A stretch of 64,000 nt of DNA, taken from assembly GCA_021799485.1 (NCBI GenBank), contig JAJZAK010000003.1:45645-109644 (forward strand). Reading direction: 5' to 3'. The position numbers were made by a program, and so were the translations under genes. The notes below the pieces were generated by a model. That model was not told the origin of the DNA, did not search any database, and saw nothing but the letters and a program-made list of their open reading frames with translations. Source of the stretch: a bacterium (GTDB lineage: Bacteria; Elusimicrobiota; Elusimicrobia; UBA1565; UBA9628). The number at the start of each line of letters is the position of its first letter. Positions within the stretch are counted from its first letter, which is position 1. Below are positions 25,585 through 34,443 of this stretch, in pieces.

Positions 25585-26265
25585 ATGATCGCGGTCGTCC
25601 TGGGGGCGCCGGGCTCCGGCAAGGGAACGCAGTCCCGGCTTCTGAGCGAGAAGCACCATCTTTCCCACGTCGCGACGGGGGACATCCTGCGCTCGGAGAT
25701 CGCGATGGGGACGGCCCTGGGGCGCCAGGCCGACGGCTATGTCAAGAAGGGGCAGCTCGTTCCCGACGAGCTCGTCACCGCCATGCTCGCCTCCCGCATC
25801 GAGCGGGCCCCGAACGACGATTATTTTCTCGACGGTTTTCCCAGGAACTTGCGGCAAGCTGAGGAGCTCGACAAGCTTTTGAAGCGTTGGGACGGGCGCG
25901 TGGACACGGCGCTCTTTTTGAGCCTCCCCGCCGCCGAGGCCCTCAAAAGGCTCTCGGCGCGGCAGATCTGCGCGAAGTGCGGCGCCGTCTATAACGCCGT
26001 GACGAAGCCCGTGCGCAAGCCGGGCGTCTGCGATGCCTGCGGCGGCGACGTGGTTGCGCGGGGAGACGACGCGAAGGAGACGGCGGTCCGCCGCATCGCG
26101 GTGTACGAAAAGGAAACGACTCCTCTTTTGGATCACTACCGGCGTCGTGGAATCCTGCGCGAAATCGATGCCGCGGGCGATCCGATCCGAGTTTCCCGGG
26201 CGATGGAGGCCGCGCTGGCCGATTTCTGGGACCATCGCGATGGCGACGGGAGCGGCGGAACGTGA
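25585..26265 (+). CDS. adk: Adenylate kinase, zinc-binding long form
   Basis: 226 residues. Catalyses ATP + AMP to 2 ADP. P-loop GAPGSGKGTQS at residues 7-17, ATGDILRSEIA for AMP binding, DGFPRN, and a LID domain with four cysteines (CAKC and CDAC), the structural zinc site typical of Gram-positive and several other lineages. The C-terminal stretch after about residue 195 is acidic. It overlaps map by four bases. Confidence 0.96.
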   Translation: MIAVVLGAPGSGKGTQSRLLSEKHHLSHVATGDILRSEIAMGTALGRQADGYVKKGQLVPDELVTAMLASRIERAPNDDYFLDGFPRNLRQAEELDKLLKRWDGRVDTALFLSLPAAEALKRLSARQICAKCGAVYNAVTKPVRKPGVCDACGGDVVARGDDAKETAVRRIAVYEKETTPLLDHYRRRGILREIDAAGDPIRVSRAMEAALADFWDHRDGDGSGGT

Positions 26266-27041
26266 GGGCCTCGCGCGTGTCGATCGAGCTGAAAAGCCCC
26301 TCCGAGATCGCCGCCATGCGGCAAGCGGGCAAGATCGTCGCCAATATCCTGGAGAAGCTCGCAGCCATGGTCAAACCAGGCATTCGGACCAGCGATCTTG
26401 ACGATGCGGCCCTGGAAATGCTCAAATCATACGAAGCCAGGCCCGCCTTTTTGGGTTACCGCGGTTTTCCGAAGACCTTGTGCGTTTCGATCAATTCGGA
26501 AGTAGTGCATGGCATACCGCGGCCCTCGCGCCTCGTTAAAAGCGGCGACGTGGTGAGCCTCGACTTCGGATGCATATGGAACGGATTTTATGGAGATGCG
26601 GCATTGACGGTGGGAGTCGCCCCTGTGTCGAAGGAGGCTTCCCGCCTCATTGAGACCGCGCGGCGGTCTCTCGATGCCGGAATCGCGGCCATGCGGCTGG
26701 GCGGGCGCGTCGGCGATATATCGAATGCGGTCCAGGAGGACGTCGAGTCCAATGGTTTTTCCGTGGTGCGGGACTTCGTCGGGCATGGTATCGGCCGGGC
26801 TCTGCACGAGGAGCCCCAAGTTCCCAATTTCGGCAAAAGCGGGACGGGACCCCGCATTGAGACCGGGATGGTCTTGGCGATAGAGCCCATGGTGGCCGCG
26901 GGGTCGGGGGACGTCGAGGTGCTGGCGGACGGGTGGACGGCCGTGACCCGCGACGGCGGCTTGGCCGCCCATTTCGAGCACACCGTCGCCATGACGGACA
27001 AGGGCGCCGAAATTTTGACCCTGCCGGGACCGCTCGCTTAG
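26262..27041 (+). CDS. map: Methionine aminopeptidase, type I
   Basis: 259 residues. Removes the initiator Met from new proteins in the cytosol. Metal ligands are visible: Asp in SLDFG, Asp in [10 protein letters not shown], His in [19 protein letters not shown], Glu in IEPM and Glu in [14 protein letters not shown] 26262 overlaps the adk stop (GTGA); a second GTG five codons on is possible. Adjacent to infA as in many ribosomal clusters. Confidence 0.95.
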   Translation: MRASRVSIELKSPSEIAAMRQAGKIVANILEKLAAMVKPGIRTSDLDDAALEMLKSYEARPAFLGYRGFPKTLCVSINSEVVHGIPRPSRLVKSGDVVSLDFGCIWNGFYGDAALTVGVAPVSKEASRLIETARRSLDAGIAAMRLGGRVGDISNAVQEDVESNGFSVVRDFVGHGIGRALHEEPQVPNFGKSGTGPRIETGMVLAIEPMVAAGSGDVEVLADGWTAVTRDGGLAAHFEHTVAMTDKGAEILTLPGPLA

Positions 27042-27042
27042 A

Positions 27043-27258
27043 ATGGCCAAAGAGGACAAAATTGAGGTCGAAGGCGCCATCCTCGAGGCCTTGCCCAACG
27101 CCATGTTTCGAGTCGAGATCCAGCCGGGGCGCGTCGTTCTGGCCCATATTTCCGGCAAAATGCGAATGCACTACATCAAGATTCTTCCCGGAGACCGCGT
27201 GAAACTCGAGCTTTCTCCATACGATTTGACCCGAGGACGGATTACCTACAGAATTTAG
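27043..27258 (+). CDS. infA: Translation initiation factor IF-1
   Basis: 71 residues, a complete OB-fold protein. [40 protein letters not shown], then [20 protein letters not shown] close to consensus. It blocks the A site during initiation. Starts one base after map. Confidence 0.97.
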   Translation: MAKEDKIEVEGAILEALPNAMFRVEIQPGRVVLAHISGKMRMHYIKILPGDRVKLELSPYDLTRGRITYRI

Positions 27259-27272
27259 AGGTTCTATCAACG

Positions 27273-27386
27273 ATGAAAGTCAGAGCCAGCATCAAGCCCA
27301 TCTGCCAAAAGTGCAAGGTGATCAAGCGCCAGCGTGTCGTGCGCGTCATCTGCGCCAATCCCAAGCATAAGCAAAGGCAAGGATAA
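27273..27386 (+). CDS. rpmJ: 50S ribosomal protein L36
   Basis: 37 residues, too short for a usual ORF list. Begins [20 protein letters not shown] and ends KHKQRQG. Three Cys and a His (residues 11, 14, 27 and 32) form the zinc knuckle of the C+ form. It lies between infA and rpsM, its standard place, with a stop at 27384-27386. Confidence 0.95.
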   Translation: MKVRASIKPICQKCKVIKRQRVVRVICANPKHKQRQG

Positions 27387-27397
27387 GGAGGACCGTC

Positions 27398-27817
27398 ATG
27401 GCGCGTGTCGCGGGAGTGGATTTGCCGAAGAACAAGAGGATTGAGATCGCCCTTCGCTACTTGAACGGCGTGGGGCCGGCGGTGTCCAGGGAGATACTTG
27501 AGAAGCTCAACGGGGCCATTTCTCCCGACGTCCGGGTCAAGGATTTGAGCGAAAGCCAGGTGGGCCTCTTGAACAGTCTCCTCGCCAAGGAGTACAAGGT
27601 CGAGGGAGAATTGCGCCGCGCCTTCCAGGCGGACATCCAGCGGCTCTATGACATCAACTGTTTTCGAGGCTTCCGGCACCGCCGCAATTTGCCGGTCCGC
27701 GGCCAGAGGACGCGCACGAACGCCCGCACCCGCCGCGGCCGCCGAAAGACCATCGGTTCGGGCGCCAGGCCCGTGGCCCAGGCCAAGCCCGCGGCCAAAC
27801 CCCAAGGAGGAGCGTAA
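27398..27817 (+). CDS. rpsM: 30S ribosomal protein S13
   Basis: 139 residues. S13 bridges the 30S head to the large subunit. [33 protein letters not shown] and the [20 protein letters not shown] tail are diagnostic. A Lys/Ala/Pro-rich tail of about 18 residues follows. AAGGAGG lies upstream of ATG 27398. Confidence 0.97.
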   Translation: MARVAGVDLPKNKRIEIALRYLNGVGPAVSREILEKLNGAISPDVRVKDLSESQVGLLNSLLAKEYKVEGELRRAFQADIQRLYDINCFRGFRHRRNLPVRGQRTRTNARTRRGRRKTIGSGARPVAQAKPAAKPQGGA

Positions 27818-27823
27818 ACAGCC

Positions 27824-28240
27824 ATGCCAGGTCCCACGCCGACGGCGCCAGCGCGGCCCCAGCCGCACCAAGGCAAGAAAAAAAATTGGAGATCGCTCGC
27901 CTTCGCGCGCATGCACATCCAGTGCTCCTTCAATAACACGATCATTTCGATGACGGACGACCGCGGGGAGGTTCTCTATTGGGCCTCCGCCGGCAGTTGC
28001 GGCTTCAAGGGCACGAAGAAGGGGACCCCCTACGCGGCGGGCGTCACGGCGGCCAAGGTCGCCAAGCGCGCGCTTGAGTTGGGAGTCAAGCAGGCGGCGG
28101 TGTTTATGAAGGGACCCGGGCCGGGCCGGGAGACGGCGGTGCGCTCCCTGGGCACCGCGGGGCTCCTGATCGTGAGCATCAAGGATGTCACCCCGCTGCC
28201 GCACAACGGCTGCAGGCCGCCCAAGGCGAGGAGGGTTTAA
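27824..28240 (+). CDS. rpsK: 30S ribosomal protein S11
   Basis: 138 residues. S11 forms the platform near the E site. IQCSFNNTIISMTDDRGEVL, SAGSCGFKGTKKGTPYAAGV and the IKDVTPLPHNGCRPPKARRV end are intact. The Pro/Gln/Lys-rich leader is a modest extension. Starts six bases after rpsM. Confidence 0.97.
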   Translation: MPGPTPTAPARPQPHQGKKKNWRSLAFARMHIQCSFNNTIISMTDDRGEVLYWASAGSCGFKGTKKGTPYAAGVTAAKVAKRALELGVKQAAVFMKGPGPGRETAVRSLGTAGLLIVSIKDVTPLPHNGCRPPKARRV

Positions 28241-28246
28241 GGATTT

Positions 28247-28873
28247 ATGGCGCGTTATTCAGGGCCCGTTTGCAGGCAGTGCCGCAGGGAGCAGACAAAG
28301 CTCTTTCTGAAGGGCGAAAAGTGCCACACCAAATGCGTGCTTGACCGGCGGCCGACTCCTCCGGGGCAGGCGAAGCCGGCTCGCGGCAAGCCGTCCTCGT
28401 ATGCGATCCGCCTGCGCGAGAAGCAGAAACTGCGGCGCATGGCGGGCATCACGGAAAAGCCGCTGCGGCGCCTCATGGAAGCCGCTTCGAAAAAGCCCGA
28501 AGCGACGGGCGAGCAGCTTTTGCGGGGCCTCGAACTCCGCCTGGACAACGTGGTCAAGCGCTCCGGCATCGCGGCGTCCCTCAAGGGCGCGCGGCAGTTC
28601 GTGCTGCACAGGCACGTCCTGGTCGGCGGACGGCCGATCAATGTCCCGTCCTATGTCCTCAAGCCCGGCGACGTGGTCAGCTGCGCTCCGGCGCTCAAGG
28701 ATAACGTCGGCGTCAAGCTGAGTTTGGAGACGGCCAAGCGCCTCGCCAACCGGCCCGGCTTCCTCGAGTTCGATGAGGAAAAGATTTCGGTCAAGGTCCT
28801 GAGGGCGCCGGAACGCTCGGAGATGTCCTGGCTGGTCAACGACCAGCTCATCGTGGAGTACTATTCCCGTTAA
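28247..28873 (+). CDS. rpsD: 30S ribosomal protein S4
   Basis: 208 residues. S4 starts 16S assembly and is an accuracy protein. MARYSGPVCRQCRREQTKLF carries two of the four zinc cysteines, followed by KCHTKC. The S4 RNA-binding domain is LRLDNVVKRSGIAASLKGAR then QFVLHRHVLVGGRPINVPSY. Zinc-type S4, like S14, L24 and L36 here. Confidence 0.97.
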   Translation: MARYSGPVCRQCRREQTKLFLKGEKCHTKCVLDRRPTPPGQAKPARGKPSSYAIRLREKQKLRRMAGITEKPLRRLMEAASKKPEATGEQLLRGLELRLDNVVKRSGIAASLKGARQFVLHRHVLVGGRPINVPSYVLKPGDVVSCAPALKDNVGVKLSLETAKRLANRPGFLEFDEEKISVKVLRAPERSEMSWLVNDQLIVEYYSR

Positions 28874-28891
28874 TTCATCGAGGAGGACAGC

Positions 28892-29866
28892 ATGGCGTAT
28901 AAAGAACTGATTCTGCCGCAGAAACTCAATGTCGAGGAGAAGACGCTGTCGGCGTCCTACGCGAAATTCGTGGCCGAGCCTTATGAGCGCGGCTACGGGC
29001 AAACGATCGGCAACGCCCTCCGGCGCATCCTCCTCTCCAGCCTCGATGGCGCCGCGGTTTCCGCGGTGCGGATCGCGAAGGTCTCGCATGAATACGCGGC
29101 CCTCCCCGGAGTCCGGGAGGACGTCATGAACATCCTTCTCAACTTGAAGAAGGCCCGCTTCAAGATGTTCACAAGCGGCCCCGAGATGATCTACCTTTCG
29201 GCCTCCAAGCCTGGCCCCGTGATGGCCGGCATGATCCAGGGCAATTCCAACATCGAGGCCGTCAACCCCGACCTCGTGCTGGCGCATCTGGAGCCGGGGG
29301 GAAAGCTGGACATGGAAATCGAGATCTCCAAGGGCCGAGGCTACGCTTCGGCGGAGGAAATCCGGGCCCGTCAGGAATGGCCGAGCGGCTTCCTCCCCGT
29401 GGACGCCCTCTTCTCCCCCGTCACGAAGGTCCACTACGACGTCGAGAACGCGCGGGTGGGCCAGGTGACGGACTACGACCGCCTCATCCTCGAGATTTGG
29501 ACGGACGGCTCGATTAATCCCGTGGAGGCCTTGCTCCAATCGGCCAAGCTCATGCGGGAGGCCCTCAACATCTTCCTTCCGGAGGAAGAGGCTCAGGCGG
29601 AGGAATCCGCGGAGGCGGTCGCCGTGCCCGCGGGCGCGGGCGACGGAAAGCTTCAGGAATTGCTCGGACGCTCGATTGACGCGATCGAACTCTCGGTGCG
29701 CGCCTCTAATTGCCTTAAGGTCGCCAAGATCCGCACGATCGGCGAGCTCGTGGCGAGGACCGAGGAGGAGCTTCTCGGCGTCAAGAATTTCGGGCAGAAG
29801 TCCCTTGATGAAATCAAGGATCGCTTGAAGGACATGGGACTATCGCTCGGGATGCGGGCGGCATAA
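28892..29866 (+). CDS. rpoA: DNA-directed RNA polymerase subunit alpha
   Basis: 324 residues. The N-terminal dimerisation domain contains EPYERGYGQTIGNALRRILL and SLDGAAVSAVRI; the C-terminal domain (about residues 250-320) has RSIDAIELSVRASNCLKVAK and the helix-hairpin-helix LLGVKNFGQKSLDEIKDRL that binds upstream promoter DNA. A short acidic linker (about residues 230-250) joins them. The place between rpsD and rplQ is standard. Confidence 0.98.
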   Translation: MAYKELILPQKLNVEEKTLSASYAKFVAEPYERGYGQTIGNALRRILLSSLDGAAVSAVRIAKVSHEYAALPGVREDVMNILLNLKKARFKMFTSGPEMIYLSASKPGPVMAGMIQGNSNIEAVNPDLVLAHLEPGGKLDMEIEISKGRGYASAEEIRARQEWPSGFLPVDALFSPVTKVHYDVENARVGQVTDYDRLILEIWTDGSINPVEALLQSAKLMREALNIFLPEEEAQAEESAEAVAVPAGAGDGKLQELLGRSIDAIELSVRASNCLKVAKIRTIGELVARTEEELLGVKNFGQKSLDEIKDRLKDMGLSLGMRAA

Positions 29867-29878
29867 GGGAGGACCTCC

Positions 29879-30223
29879 ATGACCAAGCAGATGGGCGGAC
29901 GCAAGCTGGGGGTGGTCTCCTCCCATCGCCGGGCGCTTCTTCGGAACATGGCGACGAGCCTGTTTCATCACGAGAGGATCACGACCACCGTCGCCAAGGC
30001 CAAGGAGCTGCGGCCCTTCGCCGAGCGGATCATCACGCTCGCGAAGTCCGGTTCCCGCGTCGGAGTCTACCGGGACATCCAGGACCGGGTCGTGCGCCGC
30101 AAACTTTTTGACGTCCTGGCCGTCCGTTACAAGGAGAGACCGGGCGGCTACATGCGCATCCTGCGTCTGAGCCCGCGGCAGGGCGACAATGCTCCCGTTG
30201 GCCGAGTTGAGCTGATAAGCTGA
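29879..30223 (+). CDS. rplQ: 50S ribosomal protein L17
   Basis: 114 residues. GGRKLGVVSSHRRALLRNMA, ERITTTVAKAKELRPFAERI, TLAKSG and GGYMRILRLSPRQGDNAPV are family blocks. The last ribosomal gene of the cluster. Only twelve bases separate it from mreB, and no terminator is visible there. Confidence 0.96.
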   Translation: MTKQMGGRKLGVVSSHRRALLRNMATSLFHHERITTTVAKAKELRPFAERIITLAKSGSRVGVYRDIQDRVVRRKLFDVLAVRYKERPGGYMRILRLSPRQGDNAPVGRVELIS

Positions 30224-30235
30224 TCCTGTAATCAG

Positions 30236-31285
30236 ATGTTTGACGCTCTTTTCAGCCTCTTCTCCAACGACATGGGGATCGATTTGGGGACCGCCAATAC
30301 CCTGGTCTATGTGAAGAACCAGGGCATTGTCCTGCGGGAGCCCTCGGTCGTCGCCATCCAAAGAGAGACCCGAGAGGTCGTGGCGATCGGCGCCGACGCC
30401 AAGCGCATGCTGGGGCGCACGCCCGCCTCGATCATCGCTGTGCGCCCCCTGCGCAACGGCGTGATCGCGGACTTCGAGGCGACGCAGGAGATGATCAAGT
30501 ATTTCATCCGCAAGGTTCACAACAGGCGGGCTCTCCTGCACCCGCGGATCGTCATCGGCATCCCCTCGGGCATCACGGAGGTCGAGCGGCGCGCGGTCCA
30601 GGAATCCGCCGAACAGGCCGGCGCCCGCGACGTGGTATTGATCGAGGAACCGATGGCGGCGGCGATCGGGGCGGATCTGCCAATCGAGGAGCCGCACGGG
30701 AACCTCATCGTCGACATTGGAGGCGGGACGACGGAAGCCGCGGTCGTCTCTTTGGGCGACATGGTCGTCTCCAAATCCCTGCCGGTCGCCGGCGACGAGA
30801 TGGACGAGGCCATCGTCCAACATTTCCGCCGGAAGTACAATTTGGTCATCGGGGAGACAAGCGCCGAGGAAGTCAAGATCCAGATCGGCTCCGTTTTTCC
30901 CTTGAAGGAGGAGAAGGCCATGGAGGTCAAGGGCCGAGATCAGGCCACGGGACTTCCTAAGACGGTTTTGATCACCTCGGAAGAAGTCCGCCAGGCTCTT
31001 ATGGAGCCGGTCCATTTGATCATTGACGCGGTCAAGAGCACCCTGGAGGAGACGCCGCCGGAGCTTGCCGCCGACTTGGTGGACCGTGGCATCATGCTGG
31101 CGGGCGGGGGCTCCCTTTTGAGGGGCCTTCCAGAGTTGCTCCGTCAGGAAACGGATCTGCCCGTGCATCGAGCGGCGGATCCCTTGAGCTGCGTCGCGGT
31201 AGGAACAGGGAAGTTCTTGGAGGAACTTGACCGCATTAGAAACGGCAATTCCGGCCCCGTCGGCTCCTACCGCGGCCGGCGTTAG
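30236..31285 (+). CDS. mreB: Rod-shape determining actin homologue MreB
   Basis: 349 residues. MreB filaments guide the elongation machinery under the membrane. Actin-fold motifs: [20 protein letters not shown] (phosphate 1), [16 protein letters not shown], the [17 protein letters not shown] phosphate 2 loop, and [20 protein letters not shown]. The first residues ([10 protein letters not shown]) form the membrane-binding amphipathic start. No clear Shine-Dalgarno is seen, so translation may be coupled to rplQ. Confidence 0.97.
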   Translation: MFDALFSLFSNDMGIDLGTANTLVYVKNQGIVLREPSVVAIQRETREVVAIGADAKRMLGRTPASIIAVRPLRNGVIADFEATQEMIKYFIRKVHNRRALLHPRIVIGIPSGITEVERRAVQESAEQAGARDVVLIEEPMAAAIGADLPIEEPHGNLIVDIGGGTTEAAVVSLGDMVVSKSLPVAGDEMDEAIVQHFRRKYNLVIGETSAEEVKIQIGSVFPLKEEKAMEVKGRDQATGLPKTVLITSEEVRQALMEPVHLIIDAVKSTLEETPPELAADLVDRGIMLAGGGSLLRGLPELLRQETDLPVHRAADPLSCVAVGTGKFLEELDRIRNGNSGPVGSYRGRR

Positions 31286-31315
31286 ACGCACCGCTCCCTA
31301 GTCGTTGAGGGCGCG

Positions 31316-31331
31316 CCTGCCGGCAGGCAGG
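31316..31331 (+). repeat. Dispersed palindromic element, copy 2 (between mreB and mreC)
   Basis: CCTGCCGGCAGGCAGG contains the perfect 12-base palindrome CCTGCCGGCAGG. It is the short version of the 20-base copies at 21535 and 39786, lacking four central bases. Here it lies in the 88-base gap before the TTG start of mreC, just upstream of the ribosome site. Confidence 0.6.
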
Positions 31332-31373
31332 ATTTGCGGCGGATCGTGTATCCGCCTAGGAAGAACAACGCCA

Positions 31374-32222
31374 TTGCTGTCCCAATTTCGCCAGACGCGG
31401 CTGATCCACTACACTCTCGCCGTATTGACCGCGGCGTCAGTCGTGATCCTGTCCTTGCCGCTTGCGGCGCCGGTGCGGGCCTTGCGCGCGGCGCTTCACT
31501 ACGCGGTCGATCCGATGGCCTATTCCGGTTTCGTGGGAGTCTCGGAGCTGAGGGGCGTCTCCAGGCGCTTGATCAACCTTGTGGACGCCGCGAAGGACAA
31601 TGAGATCCTGCGCCGGCGGCTCGCGGAGATGGATTTGATGGGCACCCGGTTGCAGGGGCTGGAAAAGGAGAACGCTAGGCTCCGGGAGGAACTTAAACTT
31701 AAACTTCCTGCCGCGGAACGAGGGCTCTGGGCGCATGTCCTCGAAAAGGAGCCTTTCCGCTGGTATCAGGATGTTGTGATCGATGCGGGGGAGACTCGGG
31801 GCGTGAAGCTCAATGCCCCGGTTTTCGCGCCGAGCTCCCAGGGACTCGCGGTCGTCGGGCAAGTCGTCGAAGTCCGCCCCGAGACCTCCGACGTCCTGCT
31901 TATCACCAATTCCATGTCCGCCGTGGCCGCTTACGTCTCCTCGGAGGCGGTGAGCGGGCTCGTGCTCGGGCAGGGGGGCTCCATCCTCAAGATGCTCTAC
32001 CTGCCGCCGGGATCGGCTCCGGCCGTGGGCCAGCCGGTCTACACCTCGGCCGTAAGCCCGACCTTTCCCGCCCATATGCTCATCGGGGCGGTCGCGAGCG
32101 TGGGGGCGCCGGATCGGCGGTACGGCTTCTTGAGCGCGGATGTCGTTCCCGCGGCGGCCCCGCAGGGCTTTTCCGAGGTCCTGGTGCTTCTCCCGCGCGC
32201 CGGCTATCCGGGGAAAAGTTGA
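31374..32222 (+). CDS. mreC: Rod-shape determining protein MreC
   Basis: 282 residues from TTG 31374. One transmembrane helix (about residues 10-30) is followed by a coiled coil (DNEILRRRLAEMDLMGTRLQ then LEKENARLREELK) and the double beta-barrel periplasmic part ending SEVLVLLPR. MreC links MreB to PBP2. The TTG is preferred because TAGGAAG precedes it by ten bases; an upstream reading passes through the palindromic element (RLPAGR) and has no clear signal. Overlaps mreD by one base. Confidence 0.9.
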   Translation: MLSQFRQTRLIHYTLAVLTAASVVILSLPLAAPVRALRAALHYAVDPMAYSGFVGVSELRGVSRRLINLVDAAKDNEILRRRLAEMDLMGTRLQGLEKENARLREELKLKLPAAERGLWAHVLEKEPFRWYQDVVIDAGETRGVKLNAPVFAPSSQGLAVVGQVVEVRPETSDVLLITNSMSAVAAYVSSEAVSGLVLGQGGSILKMLYLPPGSAPAVGQPVYTSAVSPTFPAHMLIGAVASVGAPDRRYGFLSADVVPAAAPQGFSEVLVLLPRAGYPGKS

Positions 32223-32704
32223 TGGGTCCTCTGGGCTGGGTCGCCATCTTCGCCTCGGCGCTTGTGGGCCAATGGGTGTGGGCGTCGGAGTTCCCGTTTT
32301 TTGGATATTCTCCGCAGCTTGTTCTCGTCGCCACGGTGGCGCTGGCGGCGCGCCGCGGCCCCTTGGCGGCCATGGCGGCCGGCTTTTGGGGAGGCCTCCT
32401 CGGCAACGTCGGCAGCCGCCAGCTCTTCGGCATCGACGCCCTGGCGTTCGTATGGATCGCTTACGGCGTTTGGATTCTTTCGAAGAACGTGGATACCACC
32501 CGCCTTCTGCCGCAATGCGCCTTGACCATCTTCATGTCGTGGGCCTACGCCGTTCTCGCTATCGTCGCGGGCTTGGCTTTCGCCGGAGCTCCCCAATGGC
32601 CCGGTTGGGCCGGTTGTTTCGTGGTTCCGCTTTATAACGCGATCGCCGCCGCGGCTTTATTCGAGATCCTCAGTCGGGCCGAGAAACGCCGGGGACTGCG
32701 ATGA
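32222..32704 (+). CDS. mreD: Rod-shape determining protein MreD
   Basis: 160 residues with about five hydrophobic helices and the family look (YSPQLVLVATVALAARRGPL, GFWGGLLGNV). Inner-membrane member of the elongasome. Assigned mainly from size, topology and position between mreC and mrdA, because MreD is poorly conserved. Confidence 0.88.
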   Translation: MGPLGWVAIFASALVGQWVWASEFPFFGYSPQLVLVATVALAARRGPLAAMAAGFWGGLLGNVGSRQLFGIDALAFVWIAYGVWILSKNVDTTRLLPQCALTIFMSWAYAVLAIVAGLAFAGAPQWPGWAGCFVVPLYNAIAAAALFEILSRAEKRRGLR

Positions 32705-34443
32705 AAACGGCCGACCGCATCGAGACATTGTGGGGGATCATCGTCTTGGGCGCCGCCATCGTTGGGTTCAAGCTCTTCGACTTGCAAGTCATGGAGCATG
32801 CCGCCTATTGGGGCGCGGCGGAGCGCAACCGCGTCCAGGTGATCTACGAGACCGCTCCCCGCGGGCGCTTCTTCGACCGAAACGGCGTCTTGCTGGCGTC
32901 GAACCGCCTTTCTTTCGCGTTGGTTTATGTCCCGCGGGAAAAGGCGGCCGAGTCGGAGCTTGCCTCCCTATCCCGAGCGCTGGCTCTGGAGTTGAGGGTG
33001 AAGTCCGGAGACATCCTCGATAAGCTCAAGGAGGCGCAGAGGGAGGAGGCGACCATCCGCCTGGCCGAAGACATCCCCTTGAGGGAAATGTTCCGCCTTT
33101 CGGAACTCAAAGCAAGACACCCGGGCCTCTATCTCATCAACGACGCCCAGCGCGACTACCCGAACGGCAGCCTGGCGGGCCATCTCCTTGGTTATTTGGG
33201 GAAAATGGACCCGAAGGCATGGAGGCTGTTCAAGAGGCTGGGATACCGCATCGATTCCAGAGTGGGACGCTTTGGTTTGGAGAAAGTCTTCGAGGACGTC
33301 CTTCGAGGACAGGACGGAGGCATGGATCTCGAAGTGGACGCCCGGGGCAGGTTGCAGAGGATTCTTGGCCGACGGGAAGGAGTGCCCGGCAACGACGTCT
33401 ATCTGACGATCGACTCCGCGGTTGAACGTGCGGCCGCCGAGGGCTTGGCGGCGAGCCCCACCCGCCGCGGCGCCGCGGTGGCGATCGACCCCGGCACCGG
33501 CGCCCTGCTGGCTCTCGTCTCGGCGCCGGAATTCAATCCCGGGGATTTCCTCGCCAAGGAGGCGGCGCCGGGGAAAATCTCGGAGTTCGACCGGGCCATC
33601 AGCGGGACCTATCCTCCGGGTTCGACGTTTAAGATCGTTGTCGGCGCCGCCGGGCTCAACGAGGACAAATTCAACGTCACGGACAAAGTCCTCTGTAAAG
33701 GGTTTTTCGAGCTTGGCAACAAGATCTTCCTGTGCTGGAAGCACTCGGGCCACGGCCTCATTTCCTGGTACCGTGCCGTCGCCCAGTCTTGCGACGTCTA
33801 TTTCTACGAGATGGGCCTTCGAACGGGAGCCGAGCTTATCGAGGGCTACGAACGGCGTTTCGGCTTCGGAAGCAAGACGGGGGTGTCGCTCCCCGGAGAG
33901 GCCGCGGGGAAGCTCGCCGGGCCGGATGCGCTGCCGCGGGGAAGAAGGCGCTGGCGGCAAGGGGACACCGTCAATCTTTCGATCGGCCAGGGGGGCCTCC
34001 TGGCGACGCCTCTGCAATTAGCGGACATGATCGCCGCCGTCTCGCGGCGAGGGGAGCGTTGGAGGCCCTACTATACGGATAGGATCGTCTACGCGGGAGA
34101 GCTGGGCACCTACCGCCAGGAACCCCACCGCCTGGGAACAATCGATCTCAAGCCGCGGGTATGGGATGATCTGGAGAAGGCGCTCTCCTTGGTGGTGTCG
34201 TCTGGCACGGCGCCCGCGGCGGCTGTTCCGGGCCTCGACGTGCGGGGCAAGACCGGGACCGCGCAGAACCCGCATGGCCGCGATCACGCTTGGTTCGTCG
34301 GCTATGCGTCGCGCCCAGGGAAACCGGCCCGAATCGCGGTCGCCGTCCTCGTCGAAAACGGCGGACACGGCGGAAGCGTCGCGGCGCCCATTGCCAGGGA
34401 AATGTTCAAGGCCGCCTTCCGGGCGCCGGCGAAATCGTCATGA
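32701..34443 (+). CDS. mrdA: Penicillin-binding protein 2 (elongasome transpeptidase)
   Basis: 580 residues. Class B PBP: an N-terminal transmembrane anchor, pedestal domain with FDRNGVLLASNR, then the transpeptidase domain with SxxK (PPGSTFKIVVGA), SxN-like SCDVYFYEMG and the KTGT motif (RGKTGTAQNP). Cross-links new side-wall peptidoglycan with RodA. Overlaps mreD by four bases and rodA by four bases. Confidence 0.96.
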   Translation: MKTADRIETLWGIIVLGAAIVGFKLFDLQVMEHAAYWGAAERNRVQVIYETAPRGRFFDRNGVLLASNRLSFALVYVPREKAAESELASLSRALALELRVKSGDILDKLKEAQREEATIRLAEDIPLREMFRLSELKARHPGLYLINDAQRDYPNGSLAGHLLGYLGKMDPKAWRLFKRLGYRIDSRVGRFGLEKVFEDVLRGQDGGMDLEVDARGRLQRILGRREGVPGNDVYLTIDSAVERAAAEGLAASPTRRGAAVAIDPGTGALLALVSAPEFNPGDFLAKEAAPGKISEFDRAISGTYPPGSTFKIVVGAAGLNEDKFNVTDKVLCKGFFELGNKIFLCWKHSGHGLISWYRAVAQSCDVYFYEMGLRTGAELIEGYERRFGFGSKTGVSLPGEAAGKLAGPDALPRGRRRWRQGDTVNLSIGQGGLLATPLQLADMIAAVSRRGERWRPYYTDRIVYAGELGTYRQEPHRLGTIDLKPRVWDDLEKALSLVVSSGTAPAAAVPGLDVRGKTGTAQNPHGRDHAWFVGYASRPGKPARIAVAVLVENGGHGGSVAAPIAREMFKAAFRAPAKSS